Part shown: positions 20,947 to 32,313 of the stretch, piece after piece | Layout of the letters: the number at the start of each line of letters is the position of its first letter | Position numbering within the stretch: position 1 is the stretch's first letter | Assembly: GCA_015499985.1 (NCBI GenBank) | Contig: JAAAUF010000288.1 | Coordinates: 9,892 to 42,204 of the forward strand | Reading direction: 5' to 3' | From: Haplosporangium gracile | Lineage: Eukaryota > Mortierellomycota > Mortierellomycetes > Mortierellales > Mortierellaceae | DNA: 32,313 bases | Position numbers and translations under genes: made by a program | Notes under the pieces: generated by a model | Seen by the model: only the letters and a program-made list of their open reading frames with translations | What the model was told of the DNA's origin: nothing | The model's database searches: none

Positions 20947-21759
20947 AACTGGATTCTCGACAATTAATAGAATCGCCATGAAAAACAATCGAAGAGGACA
21001 ACATCTGCTGATCAATAATAGATCGATCGTTGGAAAAAAAATGATATCTGAGCAAGCCATGCTCCATCGACGACGACCACAATAGAGGCGATGCCGAGGA
21101 CGGCGATAGATGACGAAGAGCAGGTGTAGGACTCTTGTCTACTTCACTTTTGTAACACTCACGCATTTCGTTTTTTGTCTTTCTCTTTTATTGGCTTCCG
21201 TTCAAATCGCCTTTTTTTTTAATTCTTGCTTGCTTGTGATTGCAATGACGGGGTCGCTGAGGGGAGCGACGAGTGATGAGGGAAGGGTCTTTGTTGTAGA
21301 AACGAGTCAATTTTTACGTCCAACCTGAACAGCGTGCGCTAGGACGGCCGTTGGTGTGTTTTGAGGGGCCGTAGCGATGGTTTTGGTCTGTTCATTGAAA
21401 TGCAACCAACGCAAGCAAAAAAAATGAAAAGCGGGCAAAGGTGTTCATTGTGGAGATTTTATTCATCCGTTGGTTGATTGTTGTTTTTTGTTGACCTCTC
21501 TATCCTTGTCCGTCCTTTTTTTTTTTTTGGTGTTTTTGGTGTACCACCTTCCCAAGACCAAATTCTTTTCCTGTTCTTCCTTCTGGCTTTAGTTGATAGG
21601 CAGGTAAATGGGCATGTCGGTTTCGATCAAATCAAGTTGGTCGGTCGATTGTAATTTTTTGTTGGTTGTGTGTTGTCCATAGAAGTACAAATGTTGCTGC
21701 TACTATTCTCCCTCTCCAAAAATGATCCTCCACTATCCTCCTCATCCTCGTCCTAGCGC
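20947..21759. other. Short gap before the cullin 3' end
   Basis: No supportable gene. Poly-T runs occur at about 21212 and 21518. The right part should contain the 3' UTR of the minus-strand cullin gene. Confidence 0.5.
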
Positions 21760-24700
21760 TTAGGCGACGTACGAGAACATGTCCTTCTGCCCTTCGACAC
21801 GCTCAATGTACTCCTTCTCCAATAGCACATCAATACACTTCTTGATATCGGGCACACGAGGCTTGAAGCGGGTCTGGAGCTGTGTGATCACCTCGTTCAT
21901 TAAAGCGACGTGCTTCATCACCTTACGCGTCTTCATGATACGCACAATGGCGGCCTGCATCAACAGCTTACGGTCCTCCTCAATTGTCTTGTGTGTCTCT
22001 TCCGTCTCAACCTTTTGCTCAGACTTCAATGGCAAGTTCAAGTTAACACGAATCTTTTTGCTATTGGATGCCAAAATGAAAACAGAGTAAGCGCGTTAGG
22101 TTCAGTCCGAAAAAAGCTAAATATGAATTCAATTAACGAAAAACACAATACGGCATATCACGAATAAAGTACCTCTTGAAATCCATGTTGAGGTCATAGC
22201 GGGTGCCGGCATCACCGACGTTCTCTCCATTGCCAAGGAGGAGGACCTTGGCCTTAACCAAAATACCCAAAGCGCCGGAAAGGATATCGGGGTTGAGGTT
22301 CGTCTGGGTCTGCAACTCCTCGAGTGAGTACGAGACACCGGTGTTGTACTGGAGCAAAATACCCATCTGGTAGGTCGAGGTCTGGAACGAGTAGCCAGTC
22401 TTGCTTGACTTGATATAGTTGGTCTTGAGATCGGCCTTGGAGAGCTGGAACAACCAGTTCAACTTACGACCAGAGTGCTTGGCCTGGTAAAAGGCCTGGA
22501 AGCGCTCGTAAGTCTTGACAACGTCATCGGGCAAGTTGAACGAGGTCGTGGGGGCTTGGAGGGGCCATGAAGCGGTACCCAAGACAAGGATAGAGAAATC
22601 GACCGTCGAGTCCGAGGCATCGTGGTTCTGAGCCATCTTGTCCCTAAAAGCATCGTTCAACTCCTTTGAGAGTCCCATATCCGTGAACATGCGCTGCAAT
22701 TTGGAAGTGTACTCGAAACCGCAGGCCTCCTTCAAACGTGAAATCATTCCAGCCTCTGCATCCTCCGAAGCGGACGTGTCATTGACCAGACGCTTGGCCA
22801 ACATTTTGGAGTAGAACTTTTGGAACACATCCTTGTCCTCGACGTATTTGAACACCGTCATCTATTTGTCAAATGCGAAGGAAGATTTCAAAGGTTAATG
22901 CGAGTCCATATGTAGCATATACATGAAAAGATCGAATGGTAAGTAACAGTCAAAGAAACTTACGATGCTGTTGAGGATTTCCTCGAGATCGTTCTCCTCG
23001 GGATTCTTGGAGCTCTTTCTTAACAGGGAATCGCAGTAACGAGCCAACTGCTCAGGAGACTTGGAAGTCGACGACTTGCAGATCTTGTTGCGGTTGACAA
23101 ACTCGCGACAAGCCTTATCCAGTGATGCGACAAAGCCAGCCTCGCCACGGAAGGCAGTCTGAACAAGATCGTTGTACTTCTTGTGGACCTCCAACAGAGC
23201 ATCGACATAGACCTTGGGCTCCAGGGTCTCGGCCGACTCGTCGGCAATCTTCTCGATGGCACTCAAACCAGCCTTGCGGACATGGGCTTCGAAGCGGGCA
23301 CGGAGAGGGTCCAAACCGTTGGGGATGCGGAGAAGAAGCGAGAACATACGGTAGAGATCCTCCTGCTTGTCCTGGTTCAACAAGTTCTGAAACTCTTCCC
23401 AAATGATCTCGGTGTGGCCCTTGACCAAAACAGTCTCACAATTCTGGATCAATGGCTTGTGTGTGCTGGCGTGAAGGTACATCTGAACACGGCTCTCCTC
23501 CTCTGCCAAACGGACCTCAGCCTAATGACGAGTTATGTAATGTTAATTCAAGTTAGTAGTAGCCGAGGGTCATCGATCAACATGCGGGCTAAGGGGGAGA
23601 AAGATGTCGAATCCAATGAGTATTACCTTCTTCATATACTCGGTAACACTGTTTTCGCTCAAAAACTTTTCAGACTCCATCTTGTAATAGACTTCTGTGG
23701 CAGCAATGAAGGGTTTCTCGAAGTATTGGCGGTAAACCTCGAGGGTAGTCTTCTTGGAATCGTTCTCGTCCAAACCCAATGAGACTATAAATGACAAAAT
23801 TAAATAGTGTGAGTGACAATGAACAAATGCATCGACATAACAAGGCGGATATAATATTATACGCGTCCACAAATTCGGACGTCCAAAAGTGCTTACCAAA
23901 GGATTCTACGACATTGCGCAGAAGACTGGTCTCGACTCCTTCGCCATTACGCTGACGCTCGATCAGTTGAAGAACAGCGGCCATGACGTTGCGCTCAACG
24001 TGGCTGAACAAACTGTCTTTCCAGCTTACAAGGGCAAGCTAAAAAAAGTAAAGGGGATGTTGTTTCGATTAGTACAAGGAGGCAAATCGATGGCGACAAG
24101 GATTGCGGTATCCAATAATTAAAGTAAAAAAAATAAATGGCGAGTGAAATGAAAAACTTACAGTTCCAACATCGTGGACGGTCTTGCGACCCTCGTCAAT
24201 CTCACGCTTGACCCAGTGGCGGTTGAGGTAGGTAAACAAGTGATGGACATAGGTCGAAGCTCCAGTGAATTTGACCCACTGCTTTGTGTAAAACTCCAAC
24301 AGAGAGACGTCCATGAACTTTTCAGAGTCCTTGCGGGTTTCCTCGAGGTGCTTCTGGAAGTAACGAATCAAGTGCGAGTACAAATCACTGCCTCCCAAGG
24401 TTGCTCCTACAAACGGTTCATAGAAAGAGAATAAAGGGGATCGTAGGTGAATAAAAGAGTTTCAGGTAACAATTGACTGTCTTCAAAGCATGTTATGGTT
24501 GTGAATAGGTGCGGCGTGGCCCAAGCGGCACAGTTGTGGTTCAAGGGATGAACGCATGGAGTTGGGTGGGTGGCTGCTGTTGTTACCTCGGGTCTGGATG
24601 GAGGCGTTCATGCCATCAGGGGCGGCCTTGGTAGTGCAGTAGTTGTAGATGACACTATTGTTCAAAAAGTGAGGTATTGTTAAAAGGTTTGGCTTTTGGT

Positions 24701-25442
24701 TCTGGAAAACGACACGACACAGTAAAAGATGCGATAGGAAACATGCACTCTTGTTCGCAGACAGGACTCTCTTTTCCTTTCCTCCTTCTCTTGACTACTA
24801 ACAAAGTCGACAGAGGCACACATACACTATCGGTTTGGTAACAAAGCGGAAGGGGGTAAGGGGGTGATAGGAGAGGAAGGGGTGAAGGAGCCCAGTCGAC
24901 TGACTTTTTTTTGAGTAATGGTGGCGGCGAGGGAATGAGTTGCCACCGGCCGAAGGTTTGTCGACTGCGGACACAAAAGGAAAAAAAAAGGAAGAAGGTA
25001 CCACCTATCGTAGCTCCCGGCTGCTTGCGCCTCCAGCTCAGTCCAGTTCTGCTTTCAACTTTGCCATCGTTTTAGACTTTTTGGTATGTGGTGGCTATTG
25101 TTGCTGCGTGTGTATGTGTGGTGTATGTAGAGGTCGTGGCATCAGCTCGCCAATCCTTTTCACTCATACCACGCACGCTCCCTTATAATCACCCCCTCCC
25201 TTTGGTACTTGTGCTTTGTTCACATAACACACGCACCCCACTACTGTCGGCCGCGCTCGCTCTATTTCACAATCCCAAACAATAAAGCAGACTTACGTGT
25301 AAATCTCCATGTAGCGCTTGTAGGTGAGACCGTCCTCGAGACGGTTCATAATCTGATCGATTCCCTGTTCGAGAAAACCCCAGGTCGCATTGATGTCACT
25401 GCCATGGGGTGGTGGTTGACTCGCCAGGTTCTTTGAGGCCAT
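21760..25442 (-). CDS. CUL1: Cullin-1, SCF ubiquitin ligase scaffold
   Basis: Eight exons on the minus strand: 25442-25297, 24654-24587, 24406-24162, 24038-23897, 23784-23627, 23521-22964, 22861-22173 and 22060-21760. Together they encode 768 residues (human CUL1 has 776). The protein is the rigid arm of SCF ligases: its N-terminus holds Skp1/F-box proteins and its C-terminus holds the RING protein Rbx1. The N-terminal helix YKRYMEIYT (41-49) matches the Skp1-contact helix of CUL1, which favours CUL1 over CUL3 or CUL4. Diagnostic blocks include [45 protein letters not shown] and LLQYN. The C-terminal winged-helix segment carries [11 protein letters not shown], with K712 the expected neddylation lysine, 56 residues from the end as in human K720. 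The introns are 102-180 nt except the first (642 nt). Each junction preserves phase. Plus-strand frames such as 23183-23782 are shadows. Confidence 0.95.
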
Positions 25443-25955
25443 GATAGTTGTAGTTATGTGTTGTTTGTTATAAGTGTCGCTTGTTGGCGTGATGGTGGTG
25501 GTGGTGCAGGGACTAGTTGGTATAAAAGTATCTGCTTCCTTTTGCGTTTGCGTGCTTGTTCTTGTTGTTCTCGAGAGAGTGAGAACAGAGGGTATGTCCT
25601 TGTTTTCGACGGCTTTAAAGCAGACAGACGACAGAGGACAATGAAAAGAATGAGGAAAAAGAAAGGTTGGTTGTGAGAGGCAGTGACGGATGGGAAGAAG
25701 AAGAGGAATGAAATATTGGCTCTTGGTCAAGGGGTTCTATTTGAAGAACAGCAAGGAAGACAGTCGTCTCCCTTCCTTGTCTTGACTCTCCCTTCTCTCC
25801 CTGCGCCATCTCTCCTTATTGAAGGAAAGGTGACAACGTCGTCAAGTCCTGCTCAAATCTAAGCCACGTCTTCTCATTGAGCACCGATTCGGGCCAACTT
25901 GATGGTTCGATTCCGGCGCTTAACATCTCCTTTCCAATATTTCAATTTTGGTGGC

Positions 25956-25984
25956 AAAAAAATAAAATAAAATAAAATAAAAAT
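25956..25984. repeat. (AATAA)n pentanucleotide repeat
   Basis: About four AATAA units within an A-rich run. Confidence 0.8.
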
Positions 25985-26968
25985 TTCGTGCCTGAATCGA
26001 TTTCTGAGATACACCGCCTTCCACTGAACATCAAACGCCGCTCGTGCTATCCTCATGAACCGGTAACAAAAACTCTCTGTTGACATTCAGCATTCATCTG
26101 CCGCAAACTAAAAGGTGTAGATACGCACCACGGCATGAATGATGGGCAGTCATCTCACTCTTCTCTCACCCTGTCTCACTCATTATTCGAGGTGATTGTC
26201 ATTCAAGCTCTTTCTAGCATCGTCCTCATGGGCCACCTCAGGAACTTAAAACCGAAAGAACACAATCCCGAAATCGCGAGTTCAGAAGTTGCGGCACCTG
26301 GCGCGATTAAAAAGTCCGCTTGTATCTAGAAACAAGTATTCTTTCTTGTGCCATTGACTTGTGCATTGGAATATAGCAATGGATGCGTCACATATTTATT
26401 CGAATGCAGCCAGACAGATCTCCGGGAAGTGAGGTTTTATGATCTTCTTCTTTTGTTCCATCTCTCATCCCTCACCTTCGATCGCGCCTTTACACAAGAA
26501 AGAGGCACAGAGATTGACCCCTGTGCTTCCTTCCTCCCCATCTCTCTCCCTTATTGCCTCTCCTTCTCCGCCGTCTTTCCGTCTCAGTTTCATCAACGAG
26601 GCTAAAGGGAGTAAGACTTTCTCTTTTCTCCCTTTGCTTTTTTGCTCTCGTTTTTTTTTTTGCGTTATGGGCCATTTTGATATTTCTAGGCAGAAGGAAG
26701 GGGATAATTCCCTTCCTTCCTTCATGACATAAGCGAATGAATGGCACTTTTTGCAACAGTTGAGTTTTGAATAGACACTGGAAAAATGAGCAATTGGGGC
26801 TTTACTCTATGCTGCACCTCCATGAAAAGAAAAAGAAGTGGAGTTTTTGCTTTTCTTCAGTACTCACTCTTCATCCATACTGTGCTGTAATTGGTTCACC
26901 TTTCCATTGGCTCGTCGATTGCAGGCAGGGAATGGCAGGAGGCTGTCAAGGAGAGTCAGGGAAAGGGA

Positions 26969-27020
26969 TGCACAGGAGGAACAGAAGAAAGGGGTGCACA
27001 GGATGAACAGAAGAAAGGAG
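26969..27020. repeat. 26-bp tandem duplication
   Basis: Two adjacent copies with a 26-base period, starting at 26969 and 26995. Both begin TGCACAGGA, share GAACAGAAGAAAGG, and differ at only a few bases. Confidence 0.8.
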
Positions 27021-28380
27021 CTAAAGTTACTTCAGTTTAGCAAGAGAAAAAAGAGGTCAAGCAAATCTCTAACCACATCCTCCGGCGCTTTGATGTTGCC
27101 CATTGAGAACGCTTATTTTATTTGTGTGTTGAAGGAGGTAAGAAATGTGAAAAAAAAAGAAGGAAGGAGGTGATGGGATGAGCGGATTTGATGTACGACT
27201 CCATGTCCATGCGTCCATGCCTCTTATTTCTCTCTGTCTCTCTTTTTCTCCGCCATGTTTTTTTTAAGTAAAGGAGCAAGAGAAGAGAGGTTCTACTGAC
27301 CTTTTCAGTCGCACTTTGTTATTATGCCCTTGTTATTTTAGCCTCCAAACGATGTTCGTTGCCTAGCGCGTTTTTTTTTTGTTTGTGTTGTTAGGTGCGT
27401 GCTATTAAATTCTAAGAAGAAAAGGAGGTCAGGAACAATCAGTCAGACAGAACAAAAGACGATGGAGACCAAAGGCATTGGCAATCCAGGCACAATAGGT
27501 TTCATATGGTTCCAATTGCAACGGTCTCTATGGATGGGGCTATAGATAAAGGATAAACAGGGGCAGGGGCAGTGCGTTGCGTGACCCTGCTCCATTTACC
27601 CTCTTCGGATTTTTGTCCGACAATATCTTGGACCTCTCTTTTTCCAGCCCATTTGGGTATTTTTTCTGTAGGGAAGACAAGTTCATGGTACCTTTCTTTT
27701 CTTTTACCTTTCCCATTCTCTTGTGCTCTACTTCAGCCCGGCCAACGACTATGGCTGAGCTGAAAAAAACGGGTCCACAAGAAAAAGAAAAAAAAAACCG
27801 CTCGCTCAATTGAACCCTATTGACGCAGGAAGCAGCAAGGGAACAAAGGGAAGAAAAGGGTAAAGGAGATAAAAAGACAGAAACGTGTGAGCACACACGT
27901 TCATGCTACTAGATTATTCAATCCAGTTCAGTAATTTTCTGTCTCGGCACTTTCTTCTTTTTCTTTTTCTTGTTCTTGTTAGCACCCCCATAACTGCGAT
28001 TGACACTGGACGGAGGAATGAAACGCTGGATGTTGAGAAAGAAAAGAAAAGAAAGATGAAGGAAATCGACAGAAGAATAGAAAGTAATGTGGATGCAACA
28101 TTGTTATTGCCTTTGGCTGAAGTGGAAGGAGCGAGAAAAAGGGAAGGAGACATGACCCCATTGACCCATTGGACAAAGCATAGTATCAAAAAGAGTCTAG
28201 TTCCATTCGCACGTTCGCCTTCTTCTCCTAATGTTCATGGGTCAATTAGGCAATGGAGCCAACAGGAACAACGATTATCATTCCTTTCAACAATGGGCGA
28301 GTGCAGCAGTTTGCATTGATGGTGAGAAGTAGTAAATGGTTTGCTCAAGAGAGTGAATAGAAAAGTTGTGGTTGCTTTAC

Positions 28381-28519
28381 CGTTTATCTTTTCTTTCTTG
28401 ATTTTCTTCCCGCGTCCTTTTCCTCCCATTCTTCTTTCTTTTCTTTCTTTTCTTTCTTCTTTTTTCTTCACTCCTTTGTCAACCTCCTCCTCTTTCTCTT
28501 CTTCCTTCGCTCATCTCTT
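28381..28519 (+). promoter_or_regulatory. Pyrimidine-rich promoter tract of the metacaspase gene
   Basis: About 140 nt strongly biased to C and T, including TTTC/CTTT runs, ending roughly 95 nt before the ATG at 28615. It is followed by a C/A-rich leader. Same arrangement as in front of the PAP2 gene. Confidence 0.45.
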
Positions 28520-28614
28520 AGCGTCCAAGGACTCTTTACTCCATCTTCTCTCATTGCCAAGCAGCAACCCCCCCACCCTCACTCGCTCGCCATCACCCAT
28601 CAACAACATAAACA

Positions 28615-31459
28615 ATGTCCCAGCCTCAGCAAGTCGGTGAACCCATCGTGAACGAGGAGAGGATTGTCACTGTCCTCCCCGACGGCCGCAAGGTCACAAA
28701 GATTATCAAAAAGATCACCCACCAGTACCAGATCCAGGTCCCCGCTGGTACGCCCGTTCCTGAGGGTGCCACACTTATCTCGACCCACACCGCCGAAGGT
28801 CCCATCGAGGACTTTGGAAATAGCAACGGCAACGGAACCACCACCTACCACACCACTACCTCCTCCTCTTCCTCGTATGGCAACGGTAACGACTACGGCA
28901 GCAATGGCAATGGTAACACCACCACTACCAGCCACACCTACAGCTCATCGACCAGCGACTCGTCGTCGTTGCCCCAGGAGTTGCAGCAGCAGTTCCAGGA
29001 TTTCAACCTCGGTCATGAGTCTGTCCAGACGACCGCCGTCAACGAGCCCACCGTCGTTGTTTCATCCCACGTTGACGACAATGGCCGCAAGGTCACCAAG
29101 ACTACCACCACCACTTCGTCCTCCTCCAGCTCACCCTTCAAGAAGTTCTTTAAGCGCGTAAGTTTCACTCTTTCGAAAATGTTAATACTTATTGTGTTGC
29201 TGTGTGCATACGAGTCGCCATTATTATTTTCTACGTTTTTGTTTTTCTTACACTATTTATTGCTCCAAAAGAAAAAAAAGAAGACCAAACACAAAAACAT
29301 AAAAAGCTGGATTGGATTGTTGGACAAACGGGATAAGTAACAATTAGAGAGCACTCTCTCTTTTTTTATGTATTACTGCTTTCTTGCAAGAAAAAACAAA
29401 GAGTCCTTCGTATTCTTCCGCCCCTTCGACAATTCACGGAGGCACTATCCTTGTTTCCTTTTCTCTCGCTTGTTATGGCCCGATTTTTTTTCTCACACTT
29501 CAAAAAATGTATCTACATTCCTTCCTATCTCGTACACTTACTGTTGCTGTGTAGTTCTCGACCCAGTCCTCGAACGATTTGAAGCCCGAGAAGAAGGAAA
29601 AGCTCTTGCCTCCCACCCCAGTTGAGCCCAACGTCTACCAGACCCAGACCCAGACCCAGACTCACTACGAGACGCACAAGCCTGAGGCTCAGCTCACTAC
29701 TACTACCACCTACGAGTCCGCCCCCGAAATCAAGAGACACCAACTGAAGGTCCTAGAGTCGAGGCATGCCGATGGCACCCGTGTCGCCCTCTCGAACTGT
29801 ACTGGAGAACGTCGTGCTCTTCTCATTGGTATCAACTACACTGGCTATGCCAATGCTCTCCACGGTAAGATATCTTTTTTTTTTTTTTTATTTTTTTTTA
29901 TTTTTTTTATTTTTTTTTTATTTTTTTATTTTTTTTTATTGGCAATGCATTGCGGGCTGGGGCGTAGTGGTGGCGAAAGAGGGAATGGGAAACAAAGGGG
30001 ATAGCAATGCAATCGATTGAATACGTTTTGGCGTCCAAAAGTTGAGCCTGCATTCGAAAAAAAAAAAAAGATTGCATTGTATGTGGCAGAGCACAGATGC
30101 AATCAAAAAAAAACTAACCAGCTAGACATATCCCATTTGCCTGATAGGATGTGTGAACGATACCGCCATTATGAAGGGATTCTTGCAGGATAGAGAATTC
30201 ACGGATGACAAGATCCGCATTCTCACTGACGACCAGGTCGGCACGCGCTGGATGCCCACCCGCGAGAACATCCTCCACAACCTCCAGTGGCTGATTCGCG
30301 ATGCTAAGAAGGACGATTCGTACGTGAGGCACAATGCTTATTATTTGAAAGAAAAGAAACTGGGCAGAGTACAAGGATATTATCATGAAACACATGGAAC
30401 TAACAAATGACCTGTTATCGCTTGTTGTTGTCATTAGGTACTTCTTGCACTACTCTGGACATGGAGGCCAAGTCGAGGACTTGGATGGAGATGAGACGGC
30501 TGGTTTTGACAACTGCATCTTCCCCCTTGACCACAAGGAGACTGGAGTCATCACCGACGATGTAGAGTTCTTTTTGTTTTCATTTTTGCCGCAGTATTGC
30601 CTATGACCTGTTTTCTTGCTTTGGATGACAACAGTGTGTATTAACCCAATGGCGATCAATTCACACATGGAACTATTAGGAATTGCATACCTTGTTGGTT
30701 AAGGCTCTTCCTCCTGGTGTCCGTTTGACCGTCGTCTTTGACTGCTGCCACTCTGGTTCGGCTTTGGATCTTCCTTACTTGTACGCCAGCACTGGTTATA
30801 TTCGTGGTTCGTCGGCCTTGGCCAACTTGGGTCACGAGCTGGTTGAGGGTAACTTTGATGCCGAGGCCATCAAGGAGCTTCAAGCCAAGTGGCAGACGCT
30901 TCAGGCCGAGGAGAAGGAGTTTGCTCGCCAGGTCAACCTCAAGGCCGCCCATGCCGATGTCATCATGTTCAGCGGGTACGTTATTCGTCTCATCTCTTTG
31001 TTTCTATCATGGTTTGGACAACTATGTTTTTGTTGGCATTGGGAGTGCACCTCTTCACGACACAACTACGCCTCTTTGGGACCAAGCAACTAATAACTTT
31101 TCTTGACTGCGCTCAATCTTATTAATGATAGTTGCAAGGATGACCAGACTTCAGCTGATGTCAAGGTGACCCGTGGCGGCAAGTCGTCCTCCAACGGCGC
31201 CATGACCTACGCCTTCACTAAGAGGTTAGTTCTTTCAATTTTCACCTTCAGGAAGACCTTATGGTTCTTAATTGATCATGCAGATGCTAATCATCCTTCT
31301 GCCACATTTGACCTCCAATGTAGCATCCACGAGAACCCTGAGCAATCTTACCAGGAGATGTTGAACAGTATCCGCGATCTTCTCAAGGAAAAGTACAAGC
31401 AGAAGCCCCAGCTCAGCTCGTCCCGCCCCATGAACATGCAGGAGTTGTTCCACATGTAA
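28615..31459 (+). CDS. Type I metacaspase (caspase-like cysteine protease)
   Basis: Seven exons: 28615-29157, 29555-29864, 30148-30319, 30438-30561, 30680-30975, 31132-31224 and 31324-31459. They give 557 residues in unbroken frame. Metacaspases are calcium-dependent proteases that cut after Arg/Lys and act in stress responses, protein quality control and cell death. The peptidase domain starts at about residue 265 (ERRALLIGINYTGYANALHG, then CVND). It has HYSGHGG with catalytic H350 and DCCHSGS with catalytic C406. It ends with the usual KPQLSSSRPMNM segment. The roughly 260-residue prodomain differs from the common Pro/Gln/Gly-rich type. It has GRKVTK twice (about 24-29 and 158-163), Asn/Gly/Thr/Ser-rich stretches, a basic KKFFKR at the exon 1 end and a QTQTQTQT run. 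No zinc-finger CxxC or p10-only form is visible. Intron lengths are about 99-397 nt. Confidence 0.95.
29875..29940. repeat. T-tract array in metacaspase intron 2
   Basis: Runs of 7 to 15 T separated by single A residues, fully inside the intron 29865-30147. Confidence 0.9.
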
Positions 31460-32313
31460 AAATATGACACCACTTTAGCAGCAACAACAACCGACAACAA
31501 GACAAAAGCAAACCAGCACATTGTATATTTTCCTCTTTTTTATTACCCTTCCCTTTTCTTTTCCATTTTCTAAGTACGCGTTTATTATTATGTGGATGTA
31601 GGCGATAGGCAGCCACAATAGGCAACGTAATACAGACATGAACGAGTTGCCTTTTATTTTTATTCTCTGATTGACGCGTTAAAGTAAAGAGGGTTGTGTG
31701 CTTCATATGTTGGTTATGTAGGTAGGTATTTTTGCACGAGCGGGCGTGCTAAAGTAAGAAAGTGAGTACCGGTAAGTGTGAAAGGGAGAGCGTGAGCACG
31801 TCAGCCAGGCCTTTTAGCCCTGTCAGCAGCATCCCCGACAGAGTAGATCGACCTTGTATTCTTTCTGTGTATGTGTGTGTGCGTGTAGTTGCAGTCTCAT
31901 CCAACTGCTTTCTTGCTTTTTTATTTTTTTTTTACCCCGCAAAATACACACACATCAAAAAAAAGAAAAAAAGATAGGGCTAGAGTATTGCTCTTACTCT
32001 TTGATCCATCGGCTTGCCTTCTTTGTTCTTTTTTCATCTGCCGTGAGTGCCGTCCCTCTGTGCCTGAAATTTGATCCGACATTAGGGTTTTATGTTGTTT
32101 ACCTTGTCACGTGCCATTGGTTGTCTGTGTAAGTCCCTGCGTACCAATTTCCCGCTGGATCAGGATCAACTTGTTGACCCTGCCTGCAGTCCTGCACCCA
32201 TTTTATCAACATTTATCGCGCACGCAAAGACCAAAGTGTTGACGTCTTTTCCCCCAGGTTTTTCCTTTTCCTTTTCCTTTTCCTTTTCCTTTTCCTTTTC
32301 CTTTTCCTTTTCC
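31460..32313. other. Metacaspase 3' region and window end
   Basis: No supportable gene. A/T-rich sequence after the stop at 31459 is probably 3' UTR. GT-rich and poly-T runs follow around 31865-31935. The window ends in a microsatellite. Confidence 0.5.
32260..32313. repeat. (TTTTCC)9 hexanucleotide repeat, cut by window end
   Basis: Nine perfect TTTTCC units run exactly to the last base, so the true length is unknown. It is not the TTAGGG telomere repeat. Confidence 0.9.

Larger units (their letters stand above)
25443..28614. other. Divergent intergenic region between cullin and metacaspase genes
   Basis: Both flanking genes point away from this 3.2-kb stretch, so it should hold both promoters. 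Near the cullin ATG the minus strand is C/A- and then C/T-rich. Near the metacaspase ATG there is a pyrimidine tract. Short frames exist (27903-28319 plus, 138 codons, with a hydrophobic start; 26348-26605), but they lack domains and have compositions driven by A/G or T/C tracts. I do not call them genes. Confidence 0.5.

Noticed and set aside
23183..23782. 199-codon plus-strand frame
   Set aside because: Opposite cullin exons that match the family residue by residue and crosses a cullin intron; shadow.
24513..24555. A-box-like TGGCCCAAGCGG followed by GGTTCAAGGG
   Set aside because: The boxes are too close together for a tRNA, no cloverleaf can be drawn, and the site is inside a cullin intron.
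25858..25924. tRNA-like sequence with a B-box match (GGTTCGATTCC at 25903)
   Set aside because: Only about 67 nt, no A-box, no convincing D or anticodon arm, and only five acceptor base pairs; at best a chance match or remnant.
27903..28319. 138-codon frame with a hydrophobic N-terminus resembling a signal peptide
   Set aside because: The hydrophobic part comes from a T/C-rich tract and the rest from A/G-rich sequence; no cysteine pattern or domain, and it lies in the metacaspase promoter region.
32260..32313. Telomere at the window end
   Set aside because: The unit is TTTTCC, not TTAGGG/CCCTAA, so it is an ordinary microsatellite cut by the window boundary.

Overview
This window reads as a stretch of nuclear chromosome from a filamentous fungus, most likely an early-diverging one of the Mortierella type (Mucoromycota/Mortierellomycotina). 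That placement is an inference. It rests on compact GT-AG introns (mostly about 100-300 nt), C/T-rich tracts just upstream of start codons, glutamine-rich eukaryotic regulators, abundant microsatellites, and a decayed F-box/leucine-rich-repeat gene of a kind I associate with Mortierella genomes. I see no bacterial operon, ribosomal RNA, convincing tRNA, CRISPR array or intact transposon.

Layout: (1) 1-1360 is gene-free and rich in C/T microsatellites. (2) 1361-2653 (minus) encodes a secreted protein of unknown function, 430 residues, with a repeated Cys-flanked motif. (3) 5635-6000 (plus) encodes a small secreted cysteine-rich protein with a very basic tail. (4) 7188-9852 (plus, five exons) encodes NOT2/CNOT2 of the CCR4-NOT deadenylase complex, with polyglutamine at both ends. 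(5) 9853-14408 is a long gene-free, simple-sequence-rich gap. (6) 14409-16524 (plus, two exons) encodes a sphingomyelin-synthase-type PAP2 membrane enzyme with its His-His-Asp triad in place. (7) 18862-20583 (plus) is a broken F-box/LRR gene scattered over several frames, with another open relic at 20788-20943. (8) 21760-25442 (minus, eight exons) encodes cullin-1, the SCF ubiquitin-ligase scaffold. (9) 28615-31459 (plus, seven exons) encodes a type I metacaspase with an unusual low-complexity prodomain. The window ends inside a TTTTCC microsatellite.

The genes are individually regulated eukaryotic loci and do not form a pathway. Three are housekeeping or regulatory (mRNA deadenylation, ubiquitin ligation, sphingolipid synthesis), one is a stress/cell-death protease, and two are secreted unknowns. 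The F-box relic lies beside the cullin gene that would scaffold F-box proteins, which is probably coincidence. Exon joins were reconstructed by hand from splice sites and reading phase. In NOT2, the PAP2 enzyme, the cullin and the metacaspase every junction keeps frame and the coding length is a whole number of codons (668, 521, 768 and 557 residues). I found no clearly new multi-gene system. The least ordinary items are the two secreted proteins, the animal-like sphingolipid synthase, the metacaspase prodomain and the F-box/LRR graveyard.
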